Below are positions 12,100 through 25,020 of a stretch of DNA of 64,000 bases, piece after piece (positions within the stretch are counted from its first letter, which is position 1; each line of letters starts with the position of its first letter). The position numbers were made by a program, and so were the translations under genes. This DNA comes from Numida meleagris (taxonomy: Eukaryota; Chordata; Aves; Galliformes; Numididae), in contig NC_034413.1 in assembly GCF_002078875.1 (NCBI RefSeq), forward strand, positions 60,136,433 to 60,200,432, read 5' to 3'. Below the pieces are notes generated by a model, which was not told the DNA's origin, did no database searches, and saw only the letters and a list, made by a program, of their open reading frames with translations.

Positions 12100-12310
12100 C
12101 AGTTTTATGTGTCACATTAGCAGTGTGCTCTTTGGAAAGGATGATTTACGGGCTCAATATTTCGCCTTTTATTAAGAGGAAGTGAAGAAGTGAGTGGAGG
12201 ATTGTTTGAAGATGTCAGGAGAGGCATGATGAAAGCATTGTGTAATGAGATGTAAAGAGCGAAGTCTATATCACGCTGGGAAGAGAAGTGCTAATAAATG
12301 ACCTGAAGTG
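12100..12310. promoter_or_regulatory. Possible conserved non-coding element
   Basis: Repeat-free sequence rich in developmental-type motifs, such as GATTTACGGGCTCAATATTT, TTTTATTAAG, GTGTAATGAG and GCTAATAAATGACC. It carries no convincing ORF. The call rests on composition only, and cross-species alignment is needed. Confidence 0.25.
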
Positions 12311-14049
12311 GCCAGCAGTGATATAGCTGGTGATGGGCTCCAGGCGCCGGGCTCTGCAGGTAATACATGTGTGTTGGGGCTTGGGGGGCTTCTCTCCGAG
12401 CTCTGCCCAGTGGTAACGCTTGCTCCCAAAAGGGCACAGTGCTGCGCTTCTAAGTAGAGAAATTAATTCAAAGTCTTCTTCTAACAGCAGTTAACTGCAA
12501 GATGTGATGTAGCAGATAATAACAAAAAGGCTGTGTAGCGGTACTTACATAGTATTCGTACTAATATAACGTATTTGCTTCACTAAACTAGTGTAATTAC
12601 TCACAACAGGCTGGGAATATACATATTTATGCTCATATCCTTACAGAAGAAAGCAAACGAGGCATGGAGATTAATTACGTTGTTCAGCTCAAGGAGGGAA
12701 CAGCAGCAGACAGGCTTTAAAGGGAGGGCCGCCAAGCTCCCTACCCTGCTTTGCGGACATACCAAGATGTCTTTCTTCCCCTCCAACACGAACTCTGATT
12801 TTATTTATTGTAGATGTTTTACTCTTTGTACTAGCATATGAGAAAGTGGCAGCGAAGCTCAGCTCATGCTGCAGATCACCAAGCTGTGCTCTGGAGGCAA
12901 AGAGATGTAATTTGCAGCACATTGCTCCTTTCTTCTACTGAGTCACACAGATGGAGTGCCAACATGACATGTTTCTCTGATCACAGGGCTTGCTTTTTTC
13001 CCTTGTAGAAATGAATAGATTTGTAAGGATTTGTTTACAATTAAGGTAATTGAAGCAATAAACTGAGCATTAGTTAGATAATTGAAGAATAGCTTTTTAA
13101 TTATATTATTATTTAGACTGTATTCCTGCACTGTAATAATATGTCCAGTCTCCATTAGTAGTTCTCTTGTTTAAGATATTTGTCCCAAATGTTTGGAGCC
13201 TTGAACAAATGAAGTTATATCTGTAGGAAGAGAGATCAGCACTGTTGCTGCTGTCAGTGGAGGAGTCCTTTCATGCTCAGAACCTGTGTTGAATTTTTAG
13301 TGTCCTAAAGCTACCATTTTAGAATTCTTTGCATTTTTTCATATAGTATCTCATTGATCAGATGTTCAGGAACTGGCCTCACACAGAGGGCATAAGGAAT
13401 TCTCTCAGAATTTTCTGTTTTTCCATAAATCGTGCCAACCAAGGAGTCAACACTTTTCTGTTTCAGTATGTGTATGTGTTTGTGCGACTGAGATGGAAGC
13501 TTGTTTAATGACAACATGTAGGGGTGACAGACAGTCCAATCTGCAAAAGAGCCTCCCTGCTTTGGTGCCTCCAGTTCTGGAAGGGCAACTTAAGACATGT
13601 CACGTTTAGAAAACCCTTTTGCTGAGTGCAGAAGTGCATGCTGCTCCAAAGGAAAAAGAGGTTTTGGAGCAGAGCAGCACATGAGTGAGAACAGGTTGGG
13701 TCCTCTGGGCCAGTGCTGCAATAGCATTGGCACGCATGAGGAAGCCCAGGCGTGCGGCTCCAGGAGAAACTGAAATGAGCCACTCTTTCAAAGGCAGAGA
13801 TATTTAGGAAGATGAGTTTCTCGCTTTGTAATAAAAATTAAATACAAATTCTCCTAAATGCTAAGTGTCTGACTTCAACAAGACCCAGAATGCACCTTTC
13901 CCTCTCCACCCCACCCTCGACATGACACAAACAGCGAGTTCCCAAATTGATGGTGTTTATGTTTGAAACATTTTTCTGATGTCTGGCTCTGTCAAGACTA
14001 ATTTTAGCATTTCTAAAGCTGGGTAAAAATACAGCCTCATTACTTTGAT

Positions 14050-14470
14050 GTCAGAGCATAGTTTACTATTAGTATATTCTGGGGTTTATCATTTTAGTCA
14101 TGTTTAACACGACTGCACCAGGCATGCACTATTAAATCTGGTTTATTTTACATTCCTGTCCGAGATTATTTATTTGGAACAATTTCCTCTCTATCAAAAG
14201 ACACAGCTAATGCTGAGTTTTAATGTGTTATTTACACACAAAATAACCTATTTACAACTCAGTATCTGCCGCGGGGAGAATGAATGGGGCAGTGCTCCCT
14301 TCATCCTGTTGTATCTGAGTTTAACAATCTGGATTGCTAATAGAACCATTTATCATGGGGTGGTAATTTATTTTACGTTAGCTGCACAGGTCTCCCTGCC
14401 TCTGATCTATGGAAATACTTTGTATATAGTGAAGTTCAACAAGTCATTTGGTGTAAACATGGGGAAACCA
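14050..14470. promoter_or_regulatory. Possible conserved non-coding element
   Basis: Dense AT-rich motifs in otherwise complex sequence: GTTTAACACGAC, CTATTAAATCTGG, GATTATTTATTTGGAACAAT, GGATTGCTAATAGAACC and GGTGGTAATTTATTTTACG. These resemble homeodomain, FOX and MEF2-type sites clustered as in developmental enhancers. Its place in a GLI2 intron fits, but conservation was not tested. Confidence 0.3.
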
Positions 14471-15380
14471 AGCTCCAGAACCAGTAAGACTCTGGCTACG
14501 CTTTCTTCCAGGAGGTAGTGCCTCTCCTCTGATATTAAGGCTTCAGTTGAAATACAGCTCATCGCCCCACGTGTGCTGTAAGGGCAGAGCGTTGGGCTTT
14601 TCTGCACTGGATCAGAGGTTGGGACAGAGTCTGGTCACTTGATTTATGGGCTGGCGGGAATGCTTAGCGCTGCAAAAGCGACACACTCAGCCCTTTCATA
14701 GGCAGAGAAGGGCAGGGGGCACCTCCCATCACTCTCCAGAGGTCTTCTGTAAGCAAGCCCGAGCGGCGCTGGCAGGGAGACCTTGTGCAGTTCAGCTCGT
14801 CTCAGTGCTGGATTATGGGAAGACCATGTAAATGAGGAGGAGGAAATGCCAACGTCCCAGCAGACCTCACTGCACCGAAAAAAAAAATGTATAGTTTGTG
14901 TGGCCCGAGACTCAGACAAATTAGAAGGAGAACAGCCCCTATGAAGTCATCTCCTCCATCCACCAGGAGGGGCAGGGATCTCCAAAGTATGTTTTTTGTT
15001 CTGTTGCTCACATTTTCCAGGAAAAGGGATATAACCACCATAAGCACATTCTTAGCTTCCCTGCCCTGTATTGCTTTGCTCTGTGCAACTTAAAAACGCC
15101 TCGGTTGGCTGCAGGAGGAAAGGGGCAAATGGTCAAACAAGATGATGGGAAAATACAATCATTTAGACTGCAAATTGTGCCTGACAGCCGCTGCCTCTGC
15201 TGTGTATCCACTGCACATAGCCAGTGGCTCCCACCTTGGGTGGGGCTTCAGTGCAAAACTGCCATAAGAGTGATAGCAACCAAGAATTGTACTTTTTCCT
15301 GAACGCTTCTGTCAGTCTTAAATAAGTGTAATTTCACTGGGTCTCAAAGCGGGTTTCTTTGTCACCATAAGCCCCCTGGC

Positions 15381-15419
15381 TGACCAGATTCTCTCTTGTG
15401 TGACCAGGTCTCTCTTGTG
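15381..15419. repeat. Short direct tandem duplication
   Basis: TGACCAGATTCTCTCTTGTG is followed at once by TGACCAGGTCTCTCTTGTG, two imperfect 19-20-base units differing by one substitution and a one-base deletion. Confidence 0.7.
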
Positions 15420-16318
15420 GACCTAATTGTTTCCCTCCTGCAAGCCCAGATCCTCACACTCTTGTGTTGCTGGTGCGTTGATGCCATTCCTCAGTTACAG
15501 GCTATAAAGGGCTGTGACTAGCTGCAAGCTTTGTGGCACACTGGTCACCTGGGATCTGCTCTTAGGGTAGACTAGTGGAATCCATGTAGTGATGGATGAA
15601 GTGGAACCCATGCCATACCATTTTTGTGCGTGTAGGCGTAGTGGAGAGCACTCTGGGAGGAGAAAGTTGATTTCTTCAGTTACATGTGACAGAATTTTAG
15701 TAGCTAAAATTGCCATAAATGATACCATAAAGCCACATTTCTTCTTTTCCCTTTTCCAAACCTTTTAGCATTGCCTTGCCATCAGCAATGCATCTTTGTT
15801 GGGTAGCCCTTCATTTAGTCAAGTCATTGGAGTCCTACTACTCATTCACTTGCTTCTTCACCTCACGGGGGAAATCCTTTTCCCAAAACCCTGCACTGGA
15901 TTTCTCTGTGTGGTAGCCAGCCTTGTGGGCAAAGGTGCAGCCTCGGAGTAAATAGCCATCAATGTTTACAGACTTTGTAGTTCACATTGCATAGCCCTCA
16001 CGAAAGATGCTTGAATCTGTATCAACCAAGCATTTGATGATACAGCATTTTCACATCAGCCAGCTTTTATTGATTGCACACAGCTCCCCCAGATTGTCAT
16101 ACCAAGAATTCTTACCATTTCAGGCCATTACAGATGCCAAGGTACTCTGAAAACAGAGCAATTCAATCTCACCCCTAACCACATTGCAGGATTGCACATC
16201 AGCTTCAAAAGCTTTTATGGGTTAAAAATGGAGAAGGGTATTCTTCTGGTACTGGTGATCCCAACCACTAAGTACCACCTGAAAGACTTTTGTATGTTAT
16301 GATCATTGTTAATAATAG

Positions 16319-16337
16319 TCATAATAATAATAATAAT
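16319..16337. repeat. (ATA)n microsatellite
   Basis: About six ATA/TAA units, with imperfect AATAATAGTC just before the run from about 16310. Confidence 0.85.
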
Positions 16338-16404
16338 GCCTTCTACTTTTATGTTACTTTGTAAGATTCAAAAGCTTATGGCAAATGCTGATATATCTTC
16401 TTTT

Positions 16405-16490
16405 CCACTATGGACTTCAGTGAAGTGCCACTCAGGGAGTACTTAAACATAACCCTTTTAAGCAATGCTAAACTTTCCTATTTTGGTGTT
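16405..16490. repeat. Possible ancient fold-back repeat remnant
   Basis: TATGGACTTCAGTGAAGTGC, then CTCAGGGAGTACTTAAACAT and TTTTAAGCAATGCTAAAC, resembles the old amniote repeat in which GACTTCAATGGGACTACTCAC is followed by AAGTTAAGCATGTGCTTAAG. Degraded; a repeat-library search would be needed. Confidence 0.3.
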
Positions 16491-17804
16491 GTTCACTTCT
16501 AGTCAAATAAAACCAATGGTGATAATGGATTATATTAATGGCGATACTTTCCTAGACTTTCTCTTCTGTGCTGCCAGCATTTTGTCACAGTTTGTATTTC
16601 TAGCCTCCATGTCAGCTTTTTACCTTCGTATCTGAGAATTTACGCAGGTTTTGTCAGTTAACTCTCCCAACACCAACCATGGCATTTGAACCTGCCACTG
16701 TCATCAGGGACCAGGAATGGGAATTGTTTTGTCAGAGGATGGCTGCCTAAATGTTAGGTGTCCAGTTTGGGCTCCCTTTACATTAGGATGGAGTAACTCA
16801 CGTTGAGGAAATGCCTGCTTTTTTCCCTTGAGGCCTTCGTGCCTGACTTAGGGTGACTAATATCAGATGGGCAAATCCAAGTCTTCATGGCTTGGCCAAA
16901 TTTGTAGGGAGCAAAGTTTAAGCAAGGAACCAAGGCGGGCGATTAATGCTTTAAAGGTCATCGTTCACATTCATCAGCCCATAGCCCTATGTGTGGGCTG
17001 ACAGCCCTGCCTGCCAGCTCTGAACTGAAAGCTCACCCCATGGCTTCCCAGTTTGGAGTCAAAGTCAGCCCCAGGTATCAACGTAGCCAGTGGAGCAGCT
17101 TCCCAGGGCTGCTCCCACTTCACACCAGCACTGACAGGACAAGTGTTTAAACAAAAAGATGGACAATTTAAAAGAGAAGGAAAAACCAGTAAATTCTAAA
17201 GGCTACAAAGGGCTCCTAAAAATAACCCAAGTGGAGGAAAGTTATTAATGCAAAAGTAAATAATTATGTTAAAGGAAGCAACTAGAGAGGCTGGTTGTGT
17301 AAATCACTTTAAGGAGAACATGCCTTAGATAAAATCCATTCTTTTATCACACAGATTAAGTCTTCCTTTTGACACTAAATAATTGATAGGGTTTGGCAGA
17401 GCGTTCCACAGCTGCCTCTGCAGAGCAGTGGGACTGCTCCCGAGGTCAGATGAGTGGCAGAGAAAAATGTTCCTAGAAATGCTGTGCATCCAATAGCAGC
17501 CCTAAGAAGTGGGGCTCGTATTCCTTGCACTTCTTAAAGAATTCTGCGTGGCCTTGAGAAGACAGCTGTACACCTCCAAGTGAAAGAAGGACTTGGTATT
17601 TCTTGTCTCCTTCTTAAACTGCATGATTTCATGTGCTGTTGAGCATGCACTGTTGTTTGCTTTTCTTAATAAGAGAACATGAACTATGCTGTCTGGGAGC
17701 CCCGATCCTGTGGGCTCTTCTCTTACCTTGTTCAGCCTCAGTACTGCCTGAATAGTTCAGCCTCTTGTGTATGAACATCCTGGTACGACAGGGAGATAAC
17801 ATTG

Positions 17805-17875
17805 CTCCCATGCTGCAGACAGGGAACCAGAGAGGCAGGCAGGATTTTCCAAGGCCGAGGTGACCACAGGGTGCT
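17805..17875 (+). repeat. Ancient L3/MIR-like repeat remnant
   Basis: CCCATGCTGCAGACAGGGAA, then CCAGAGAGGCAGGCAGGATT and TTCCAAGGCCGAGGTGACCA, tracks the block CCCATTTTACAGATGGGGAA ... GAGGCACAGAGA ... GCCCAAGGTCACAC shared by old CR1/L3 and MIR families. Strongly diverged. Confidence 0.4.
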
Positions 17876-18313
17876 CAGAGTTTTCAGAGCTTTCAGCTCT
17901 GTGTCTCATTGGTGTGCCACCTACTCGTGGCTGAATGACTCAAATTCTCATGTCTGTCCACCGAACTGAGGAGCTGTTTCCCTCCCCTCAGGAGAGTTGG
18001 ACTTACGTTTTCTACAGATCATATACTGCCTTTGAGAACATCTGCTTTCAGAAGTCAGTACCGTTCCTTTAGATTGCATAAGGCTATGAAAGTGCTTAGT
18101 AGCATTTATAGCATTTTACTGAGTTTAAACTCATTGATGGCAGAAGGCTTATAATTAGAGAATGTCAATAAATAATATTTTTCCAGAACCAAATGGCAAA
18201 GAAACAACAAAAACCTTAAATTCTGAAATAAATCAAGATCCTAGGAATTCCATACAGGCTGTTTTGGCAGGATGAGTTCTTTGACCCAAACAGTAATGTC
18301 AGAAAATAAATAA

Positions 18314-18690
18314 TAGAATCAAAGAATGGCTTAAGTGGGAAGGGACCTTTAAGATCATTGAGCTCCAGCCCCCTACCATGGGCTGGTTGCGCCCCCACCA
18401 GCTCAGGCTGCCCAGGGCCCCATCCCACCCGGCCTTGAGCACCTCCAGGGTTAGGACATCCACTACCTCTCTGGGCAGCCTGTGCCAGTGCCTCACTGCC
18501 CTCTGAGTAGAGAATTTCTTCCTAACATCTAACCTAAATCTCTCCTCTCTCAGTTTAAAGCCATTCCCCCTTGTCCTATCCCTATGTAAAACGTTGTTCC
18601 CTTTCTTGCTTGTAAGCTTTCCTCAAGTACTGGAAGGCTGCAGCGAGGTCTCCCCATAGCCTTCTTTTCTCCAAGCTAAATAAGCCCAAG
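18314..18690 (-). mobile_element. CR1 LINE, about 380-base 3' fragment, antisense
   Basis: It begins AGAATCAAAGAATGGC and GGGAAGGGACCTTTAAGATC, passes GGCTGCCCAGGGCCCCATCC and CACTACCTCTCTGGGCAGCC, then enters the 3' part of the body. There it shows the reverse complement of the reverse-transcriptase tail region (AGAATTTCTTCCTAACATCT, CCATTCCCCCTTGTCCTATC, GGTCTCCCCATAGCCTTCTT, TTCTCCAAGCTAAATAAGCC). This is one of the two longest CR1 copies in the window, still heavily 5'-truncated and without coding capacity. Confidence 0.95.
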
Positions 18691-19879
18691 TCAAGATCCT
18701 AAGTTGAGCTCTATCATGGAGGAATTGAATTGATGAAGTCTTTTCACACAAAATGGTCTAGGTTTATGTTGAACTCGAGAGTTTACGTGTGTTTCAGACC
18801 AACCTGCACTGGGTGTTCTGTGACTCCTGTAGTGGTTTTGTGTTGAAGTCAGGCAATTTTTGGTTGAAAAAATGAGCTACATTTTTTCTCCTTTTTAAAA
18901 TTTTTCTTTCCTTCTTCTGGAATCTCTACTACTTCTAGGAATCCATTCCACTGAAAATGCTTCCAATTTTAAGTAAAATGTAAATAAGAGCAGGAGTAAA
19001 GCAAGAAAAATATTTATGTTTTCTGTCGCTAATATCTGATCTTTAAAACAGAACAACATTTGTAGGGATTGAATGGTACTGTTTGGGCCAGAAAGCTGTT
19101 CTTGTGTGGATCAGCTCCTGACTGTGACAGATTTTCAAAAAGAAATAATCACAGCTCACAACAGATGCATCCCTAAGTAAACAGTTAATGTTGATGTTTT
19201 AATAACTTCAGTTGTATTGATATAAAAGTTCAGTGCCTGAGCATTCCTGAAAACCATCCAGCAGAGGAGGTATCTGCCCATAAGCCTTGGCCCTGAGTGC
19301 TCTACTTTAGTGTAGTTGTTTAAATCAGCACAGAGATAATTCTGCACCTAATGAGATGCTCCAACCCTGGAGAGAGTGGTAAGGGGTAGCTCCGAAGTCT
19401 TGGGAAGCATTTCAGTTTTCCCCAAGTGACAATTTTTTTGGTGATATTTCTCTGATCTGCTTTTCTGTCTGAGCCTCCCCTTGGTTTCTGCCTGGTCTTA
19501 GTGGGGAGGGCCAGCTGCAATGGGGGGAACCAAGCAGCTGCCACTTCTTCATGCTTACTGGGGTGACATTAGTGTTCTACATGAATGAGTGAAGTGCTTT
19601 CTTTGCCAGGTTGAGGTTAAGCTGAATCTTGTTTGTAGCAGTTTGCAGGTAGAGCTGATGATGTTCTTTCTGAGGCATTTATAGCCACACTTCAAAGGAA
19701 AAACAGAAACACAAAGGTGAGGACTTCAGGCATTGGCTTGCACGTCTCATTTTAATGAGAGAAATTATTATGTGTTGTGGGAAGCTGACCCGACTCCCAG
19801 AGGCTGCTTGTGTGAAGGTACCCAATTTTTTGGTGGCTCCCTACGGTGAAGGCACAGAGCTGAGCCTGGGGAAAATTAG

Positions 19880-19965
19880 TTTCAGTTCCTGATCCAGCCC
19901 CAAACTTCCTTCATGATTTTGGGAAAGCTGCTTGACTTCCTTCACTCCCCCCTTTACATAATGAA
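19880..19965 (+). repeat. Possible MIR-like remnant
   Basis: GATCCAGCCCCAAACTTCCT, then TTTTGGGAAAGCTGCTTGAC and CTTCCTTCACTCCC, parallels the MIR core order TGTGACCTTGGGCAAGTCAC ... TTAACCTCTCTG. Weak and short. Confidence 0.25.
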
Positions 19966-22900
19966 CTTGCGTTGTTCTTTGGGCCTCAAGGCCCATCAAT
20001 CAGCATCTGGTTAGCATGTTTATGGCATCGGTCATACTGAAGCACTTAACAGGTCAGAATGCATGGAAGCTGCCATTCCCCCTCCCCACTGCGTGCAGGA
20101 GGGTGCTGCTACCCCGGAGCGCGGCCTTACGGGGTGACCTCGTTCATATTTCTGAAGCGTCAACCTGCTGTTGTCAAAGGGGCTCAATAAAACAGATTTG
20201 CAGGGATAGGGAAGATGAGGTTAAGTTCTCATAGCAAAGGCATTTTCAGTGTGTGTAGTAGAGAGACTGAGTGTATTCCAAGGAGTTAAGTTACATTGTG
20301 ATCCTGAAGCAAGAGAACTTTCCAAACAATCTGGTCTGGAAACTCAGTTGGAGAGCACAGTGTTATTTGTGGTCGTGTAAATCTCTTGTAATGAAACAAA
20401 AGAAAATATTTTATTTGTTATTAATTTTTTCAGTTTACTGGTGTTTTCTGCATATGTAATCCGTGGGTGAGGTTCATCAAATTTTTTTGCTGAGGTTCAA
20501 GTACTTGAACAAAGTCTTGGATGGACCTGGATGAATGTACAGAACTTGCAGAACTTTAGGATTTCACCCTGTCCCAACCAGTAAGTCATTGTTTTTTATC
20601 AAAATCCTCTGTAATTTGACTCTTTGGAAGGGTGTTGTTCTGGAGACCAGCTGATGGCAGAAGGAGAAAATCACTGACTTGGGATGACAGCTTCAGAGAA
20701 AAGCTGAGTTTCAGCTTTCCTTCCCGGTAGCCTGCTGTGCACGTGCACGCTAATACTGTAGTTAGCTGCAGAGAAGCCATCAGTGCTATTGTTTGATCTG
20801 GTGCAAGTTTTCCCCCTTGGAAAACTCACGAGGAACCTTTGCGTGCTGTTACAAAGATGGCCTGAAAACATCCAAGGTCCTGTGTTTCAAATGGTGGAGC
20901 AGTGACTCTTAAAATAGATGTGAGCTGGCTGAATGTGTAAGAAACAGTTGCACCTCTTTTCCTGAGCTCTGTGCATGCCGCACTTGTGTGAGCGTGCTTA
21001 AGGGGTTGGGAGGAAAAAAGGAGTTTTGCACCTCTCTGTGCTTCTTTTAGTTTTCATTCCACTCAAAACAATGTCTTAGCAGCTGAAATAAGATCCAAGG
21101 CTATCTTTTGGCCGTATAGAGTCACAGACACTTGAAACAGGCTGGATTTATATGTGGTTACTAAAAAATATATAGCAAAATGAAAGTCTCAGACACTGAG
21201 TTCATGTGCATTGCCCATTGTAAAGATAAGTAACGGCTGTTATAAGATCACTTAAATGGTTACCTTTGGGACATAAAAGGGATCTTTGAAGACAGTAAGT
21301 CTTAATACAGAAATGTTTACTCATAAAAAATACATTTGAAAGGGGGGAGGGGAACACATTTCCTATTAATGTGGTTTTTGCCTTTTATGGCAGGTTGTAG
21401 CAGGTCTTTAACCTCTGTAGCACTTGAGCAGGGGCAGAAATGAGCTTTCTCTAAGTATCAGCCCAAAGGGCCTTTCCTCACTGCCAGTATCTGCAATGTC
21501 TCTTGTAAAGATGGTTTTAGTTTATTCTTCCTTGCTGTGACCTAAGTGAAAAACAATTCCTTTCCAGCTTCAAAACCCTCCGGTAGTTAAGAGGCAGAAT
21601 AGAAATGTACCCCTGAATTTGATTCACTTAACCTTGTGTTTTGTGAGGTATAGGTCTGGTGGCCCAATGCATGCACAGACAGATGGGAATTTGAAGGCTA
21701 TAGCAGCCAGCAATGGCACAAGAATGGAAAAAGAGAGTTTTGGCCCTTGTATGCTGTGGGTGTGGATACCAGGAATGAAGGACAATGTCTCATCAGATAT
21801 GGAGGGAGCGGACCTGCAAGCCCAGCATTGCCCATCAGCCCCTGAGTGCACGTGAAGTGGTGGTGGCTCACAGTGAACTAAATTGTCCATGATATGCAGA
21901 GGTGGCCATGCCACCTGTGAGTTTTCTGGTAAATGTTCTGCAGGTAGTTTTGAAATACTTTTTCTAGACAACTATCTTGCTCCTAAATAAGGCAAAAGTT
22001 GGTGTTAGCGGTATTTGATCAGTGCTCTATGAACTTGTAGCTAGAGAGGACATGTCTGCTGCTTCAAAATTTTGCAAAACTACTACCAGATGGGGTAAGC
22101 CACAAGGTCACAGCAGTCTCAGAGCAGCAGAGAGAGGTTTAAAATTCCTTATAAAAACTGTGGTGGATTATGGTCAAAAGTCTTTACTTAGATAAGATGA
22201 TTTATGTTGCAGCAGACATAGTCTGGACCAGAGGAGCAGGAGGATGGCTGAGTTGTGCAGAGGGATGGGAAGGCCTTTGACCAGCCATTGGCCAGAGGTA
22301 TAAGGAGCAAGACTGTAACAGCAAGGTTTCTGCCAGAAGACACCATTTTGTAGGATCTTCAAGTGGAGATCTTGGCAGCAAAGGGAAAAGCCATGAAAAT
22401 ATTTGTGTGTAGGAGTTACATCCTCATAGAAACTTAACAGAAATTGCCTTGGTGCAGAAAAACGCAAAAGGCAGAGAAGACTGAAGAATGCAAGTTAGTT
22501 CTGAAGATGAGGTTACCAAGCTGAGAAGACTGGACGTCTGATGAAACTGTCCACTAAGCCCACGGCCCAGTGCAAAAGTCCCTCTCCGTGTGCCAGTGAT
22601 GGGGCAGGACTGTCAGTGGTCATTGTCACCATTATTCCAAGACCCAATGCTCTTTCAAACAGTAATCCCTTAGGTAAGTTACAGAAATTAATTTTTGAGT
22701 TGCTTATTGGCCCGTGTTTGTAGTTGGTACAGCATGTTCTTGTCACATAATAAGACAGAAAACAGATAAAACAAAAAGGGTGGGATTTCATTCAGGAAAT
22801 TGGTATGATAATGACAGCAACAAGGTCTTGGCATGTTTCGGAGAGGCATCATCTGGCCTCTTCAGGTATTAGATACAAGCATGGCTCTTGCTTATATTCA

Positions 22901-24445
22901 CCCAGTCAAGCATGAGGAGGTAACAGGTTCTCCATGGAGGCTGGTATTTTAATATCTTCTGGATGCCTGGCAGGGAATACTAATGCAGATCCCAGGCTTA
23001 AGCTGCCCTGGGAACGCTGGTGGTTGGTAGCAACATGCTTGTCCCCATGGCCTTACCTTCCTTAGCTCCATGACAGAGCTGTCCGGATTTTCATCTCTTC
23101 CTATCTGGATCACAAAGTGATGGCTTGTTCAGATAAGCCAACTTCCTTGGCAGTTTCGAGAGTTTCTGATAGGTTGGTGAGGAAGGAGAGAGGCTGAGGC
23201 TCTGACTGGGGAAGTGGTGACACTGGTTGCCCTGGGCTTCCCATGACCATCTGCTCAGGCAGAACTGGAGATCCCACAGCATGTCCTCAGGCCTGGAATG
23301 GCTAAAGGGCTTCTATGAATCTCACTTTCTTATGGAAAAAAGAAAAAAAAAAAAAAGAACCTATGCAAGGCTCTGTATAAATCAGTGCAATAAAACTGCT
23401 TGTGGCCATGATCAAATTATACGGTCCAAATCTGTATAAAAGGAGTGGAGTGGGTTCAGCGCTAGCATCTTCCTTGCTGTATGCAGCGAGCGGGGCTGAG
23501 AGGAAGGAGCAGGGCAGCGCTGGGCCTGCGGCACCAACGGGGAAACAATTTGCTGAGGTGGTTGAAGTGTATGTTTCCAAAATCTGTTTGTGTCCGTAAG
23601 GGTTTTAGAGGAGGATGTTGTCTGCTTACTCGGTAACTTCTGTGTGGCCTGTGAGTGGTTTCAGATGCTCGGCCAAAACCAAATAATCTCTCCTTTTAGG
23701 AAATTCAAAAAGCATGCCTGCATCCCAAAAAAGAAAGGAGATGTGAAGTGAGGTCCCGTGCTCCTGCCATAGCACTGTGTGCAATCGCCGCTCGCCCACG
23801 GGGAGACAGCGGCTCGCACCGGTATAAATAGAGACCAGATACTGTAATTTGGGTTTGGATGAGGCCTTCTGTTAGCAGATTGTTTTTAACAGGAGAAAAG
23901 ACTACTGGGTTATGTCATATATCTCCATAATTCAGCTGAATGTTGCAAAAAATGCCCAAATTAGGGCATGGTACTTACGAGAAGCAAAATAACAGAACTA
24001 GTGAACTTTCATAATGAGAAGAACTTGCAGATAAAGCTGAAATTTATGGAAGTGTAGGAGATTTTAAACTTAAGATTTTGGCTTCTTTTCTGTGTAGCCT
24101 GGCCACACTGACAAGTTTATAAATCTCTGCGGTATTTGGCTGATATCCTGGGGCTCTGCACTGCCCTTCTCAAAAATGGTAGCTGCCTTTCAGTATCAAT
24201 TAAGGGCTGTTTTAGGGAAGAGTGGTGGGAGCAAACGAAATGAGGGGAGAGGCTGCACACGCTCAGCCCAGAGCCGGCGGGACCCCTGTGTCTGCGAAGC
24301 AGCTGTGCGGGACCAGCCTGAAGGTGCAAAGGGCTCAGTGACTGAGGCAACGACTGCTTCCCCCGGGAAGCTAAAAGCAGTAGCAGGTTTAGGCACAAAC
24401 TACTGCAGATGAAGGAAAAGGCACCAAGAAATTTAATAACCTGTT

Positions 24446-24505
24446 ATATTTATGTAGCACATTTCATCCTCAAAGCATTTTACGAACTTAATGATGTGCA
24501 AACTA
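24446..24505 (+). repeat. Possible ancient CR1/L3-like tail
   Basis: TATTTATGTAGCACATTTCA, then TCCTCAAAGCATTTTACGAA and CTTAATGA, resembles the old amniote LINE tail TTTATATAGCACCTTTCATC ... CAAAGCGCTTTACAAA ... TTAATGA. Diverged, and would need a repeat-library alignment. Confidence 0.35.
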
Positions 24506-24705
24506 TGCGCACACGTCTCCTTTCATCTGCTACCAACTGCAGCGGCCTTCAGTGCAAAGGCTGGTGATGGCTGCTTTGCAGCATCACAGCAGTGTCAGGC
24601 AGTAAGTGGGAAACACCATGACTGACTGAATTGGGAGCAGGAGACTTTACACAGGCAAGACTTTACCTTTGGGTGAGACACAGGGATTGGGAACAACTGT
24701 GTTGG

Positions 24706-24790
24706 CAAAAGGCATGTGGAGCAATATCCAGGCTGACCTTGAATGTCTCCAGGGATGGGGTATCCACTGCCTCTCACAGAACCGTGGAAG
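24706..24790 (-). mobile_element. CR1 LINE internal fragment, antisense
   Basis: ATATCCAGGCTGACCTTGAA, then TGTCTCCAGGGATGGGGTAT and CCACTGCCTCTC, matches the reverse complement of the CR1 3' region. The terminal AGAATCAT repeat is missing, so this is an eroded or deleted piece. Confidence 0.7.
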
Positions 24791-24899
24791 TTCTGTATAT
24801 CCAGGCGTGATAGTTTTCAATGTCATCCTCCCTGTAAGAGTTTTGGTGCGCCGTCTAATCCCCCAACTTAATGAGTTCTGCAGGGATGCACCACGATAG

Positions 24900-25020
24900 C
24901 TAAAGATCATTTACCTGAATTGCTTTTTAATTTCTGGAATGGAAAGCTGCTTGTGCAGCAGGATAATTACATTATAATTTACAGCAATCCAAAATCAATA
25001 AATTTAGTCATATTGGGATA
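24900..25020. promoter_or_regulatory. Possible conserved non-coding element
   Basis: AT-rich but complex block with repeated homeodomain cores: TGCTTTTTAATTTCTGG, GGATAATTACATTATAATTT and AAAATCAATAAATTTAGTC. No ORF and no repeat. Conservation not tested. Confidence 0.25.

Larger units (their letters stand above)
10619..18313 (+). other. GLI2: GLI2 intron, first part
   Basis: This is non-coding sequence following the GLI2 donor. It includes the longest open frame of the window (189 codons, 10884-11453), which shows no domain and overlaps long frames on the other strand, so it is taken as chance. Also present are a 20-base near-tandem duplication at 15381-15419, an ATA/TAA microsatellite at 16319-16337, two ancient repeat remnants (16405-16490, 17805-17875) and two enhancer-like stretches (12100-12310, 14050-14470). 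Confidence 0.55.
18691..24705 (+). other. GLI2: GLI2 intron, second part
   Basis: No exon is recognised. Contents are an A14 tract at 23343-23356, a MIR-like stretch near 19880-19960, an L3-like remnant at 24446-24505 and otherwise unique sequence. Open frames up to 115 codons show no domain. Confidence 0.5.

Noticed and set aside
21119..21145. Possible CR1 end at GAGTCACAGACACTTG
   Set aside because: Only a loose resemblance to the AGAATCACAG terminal repeat. No GTTGGAA block or downstream CR1 sequence follows.
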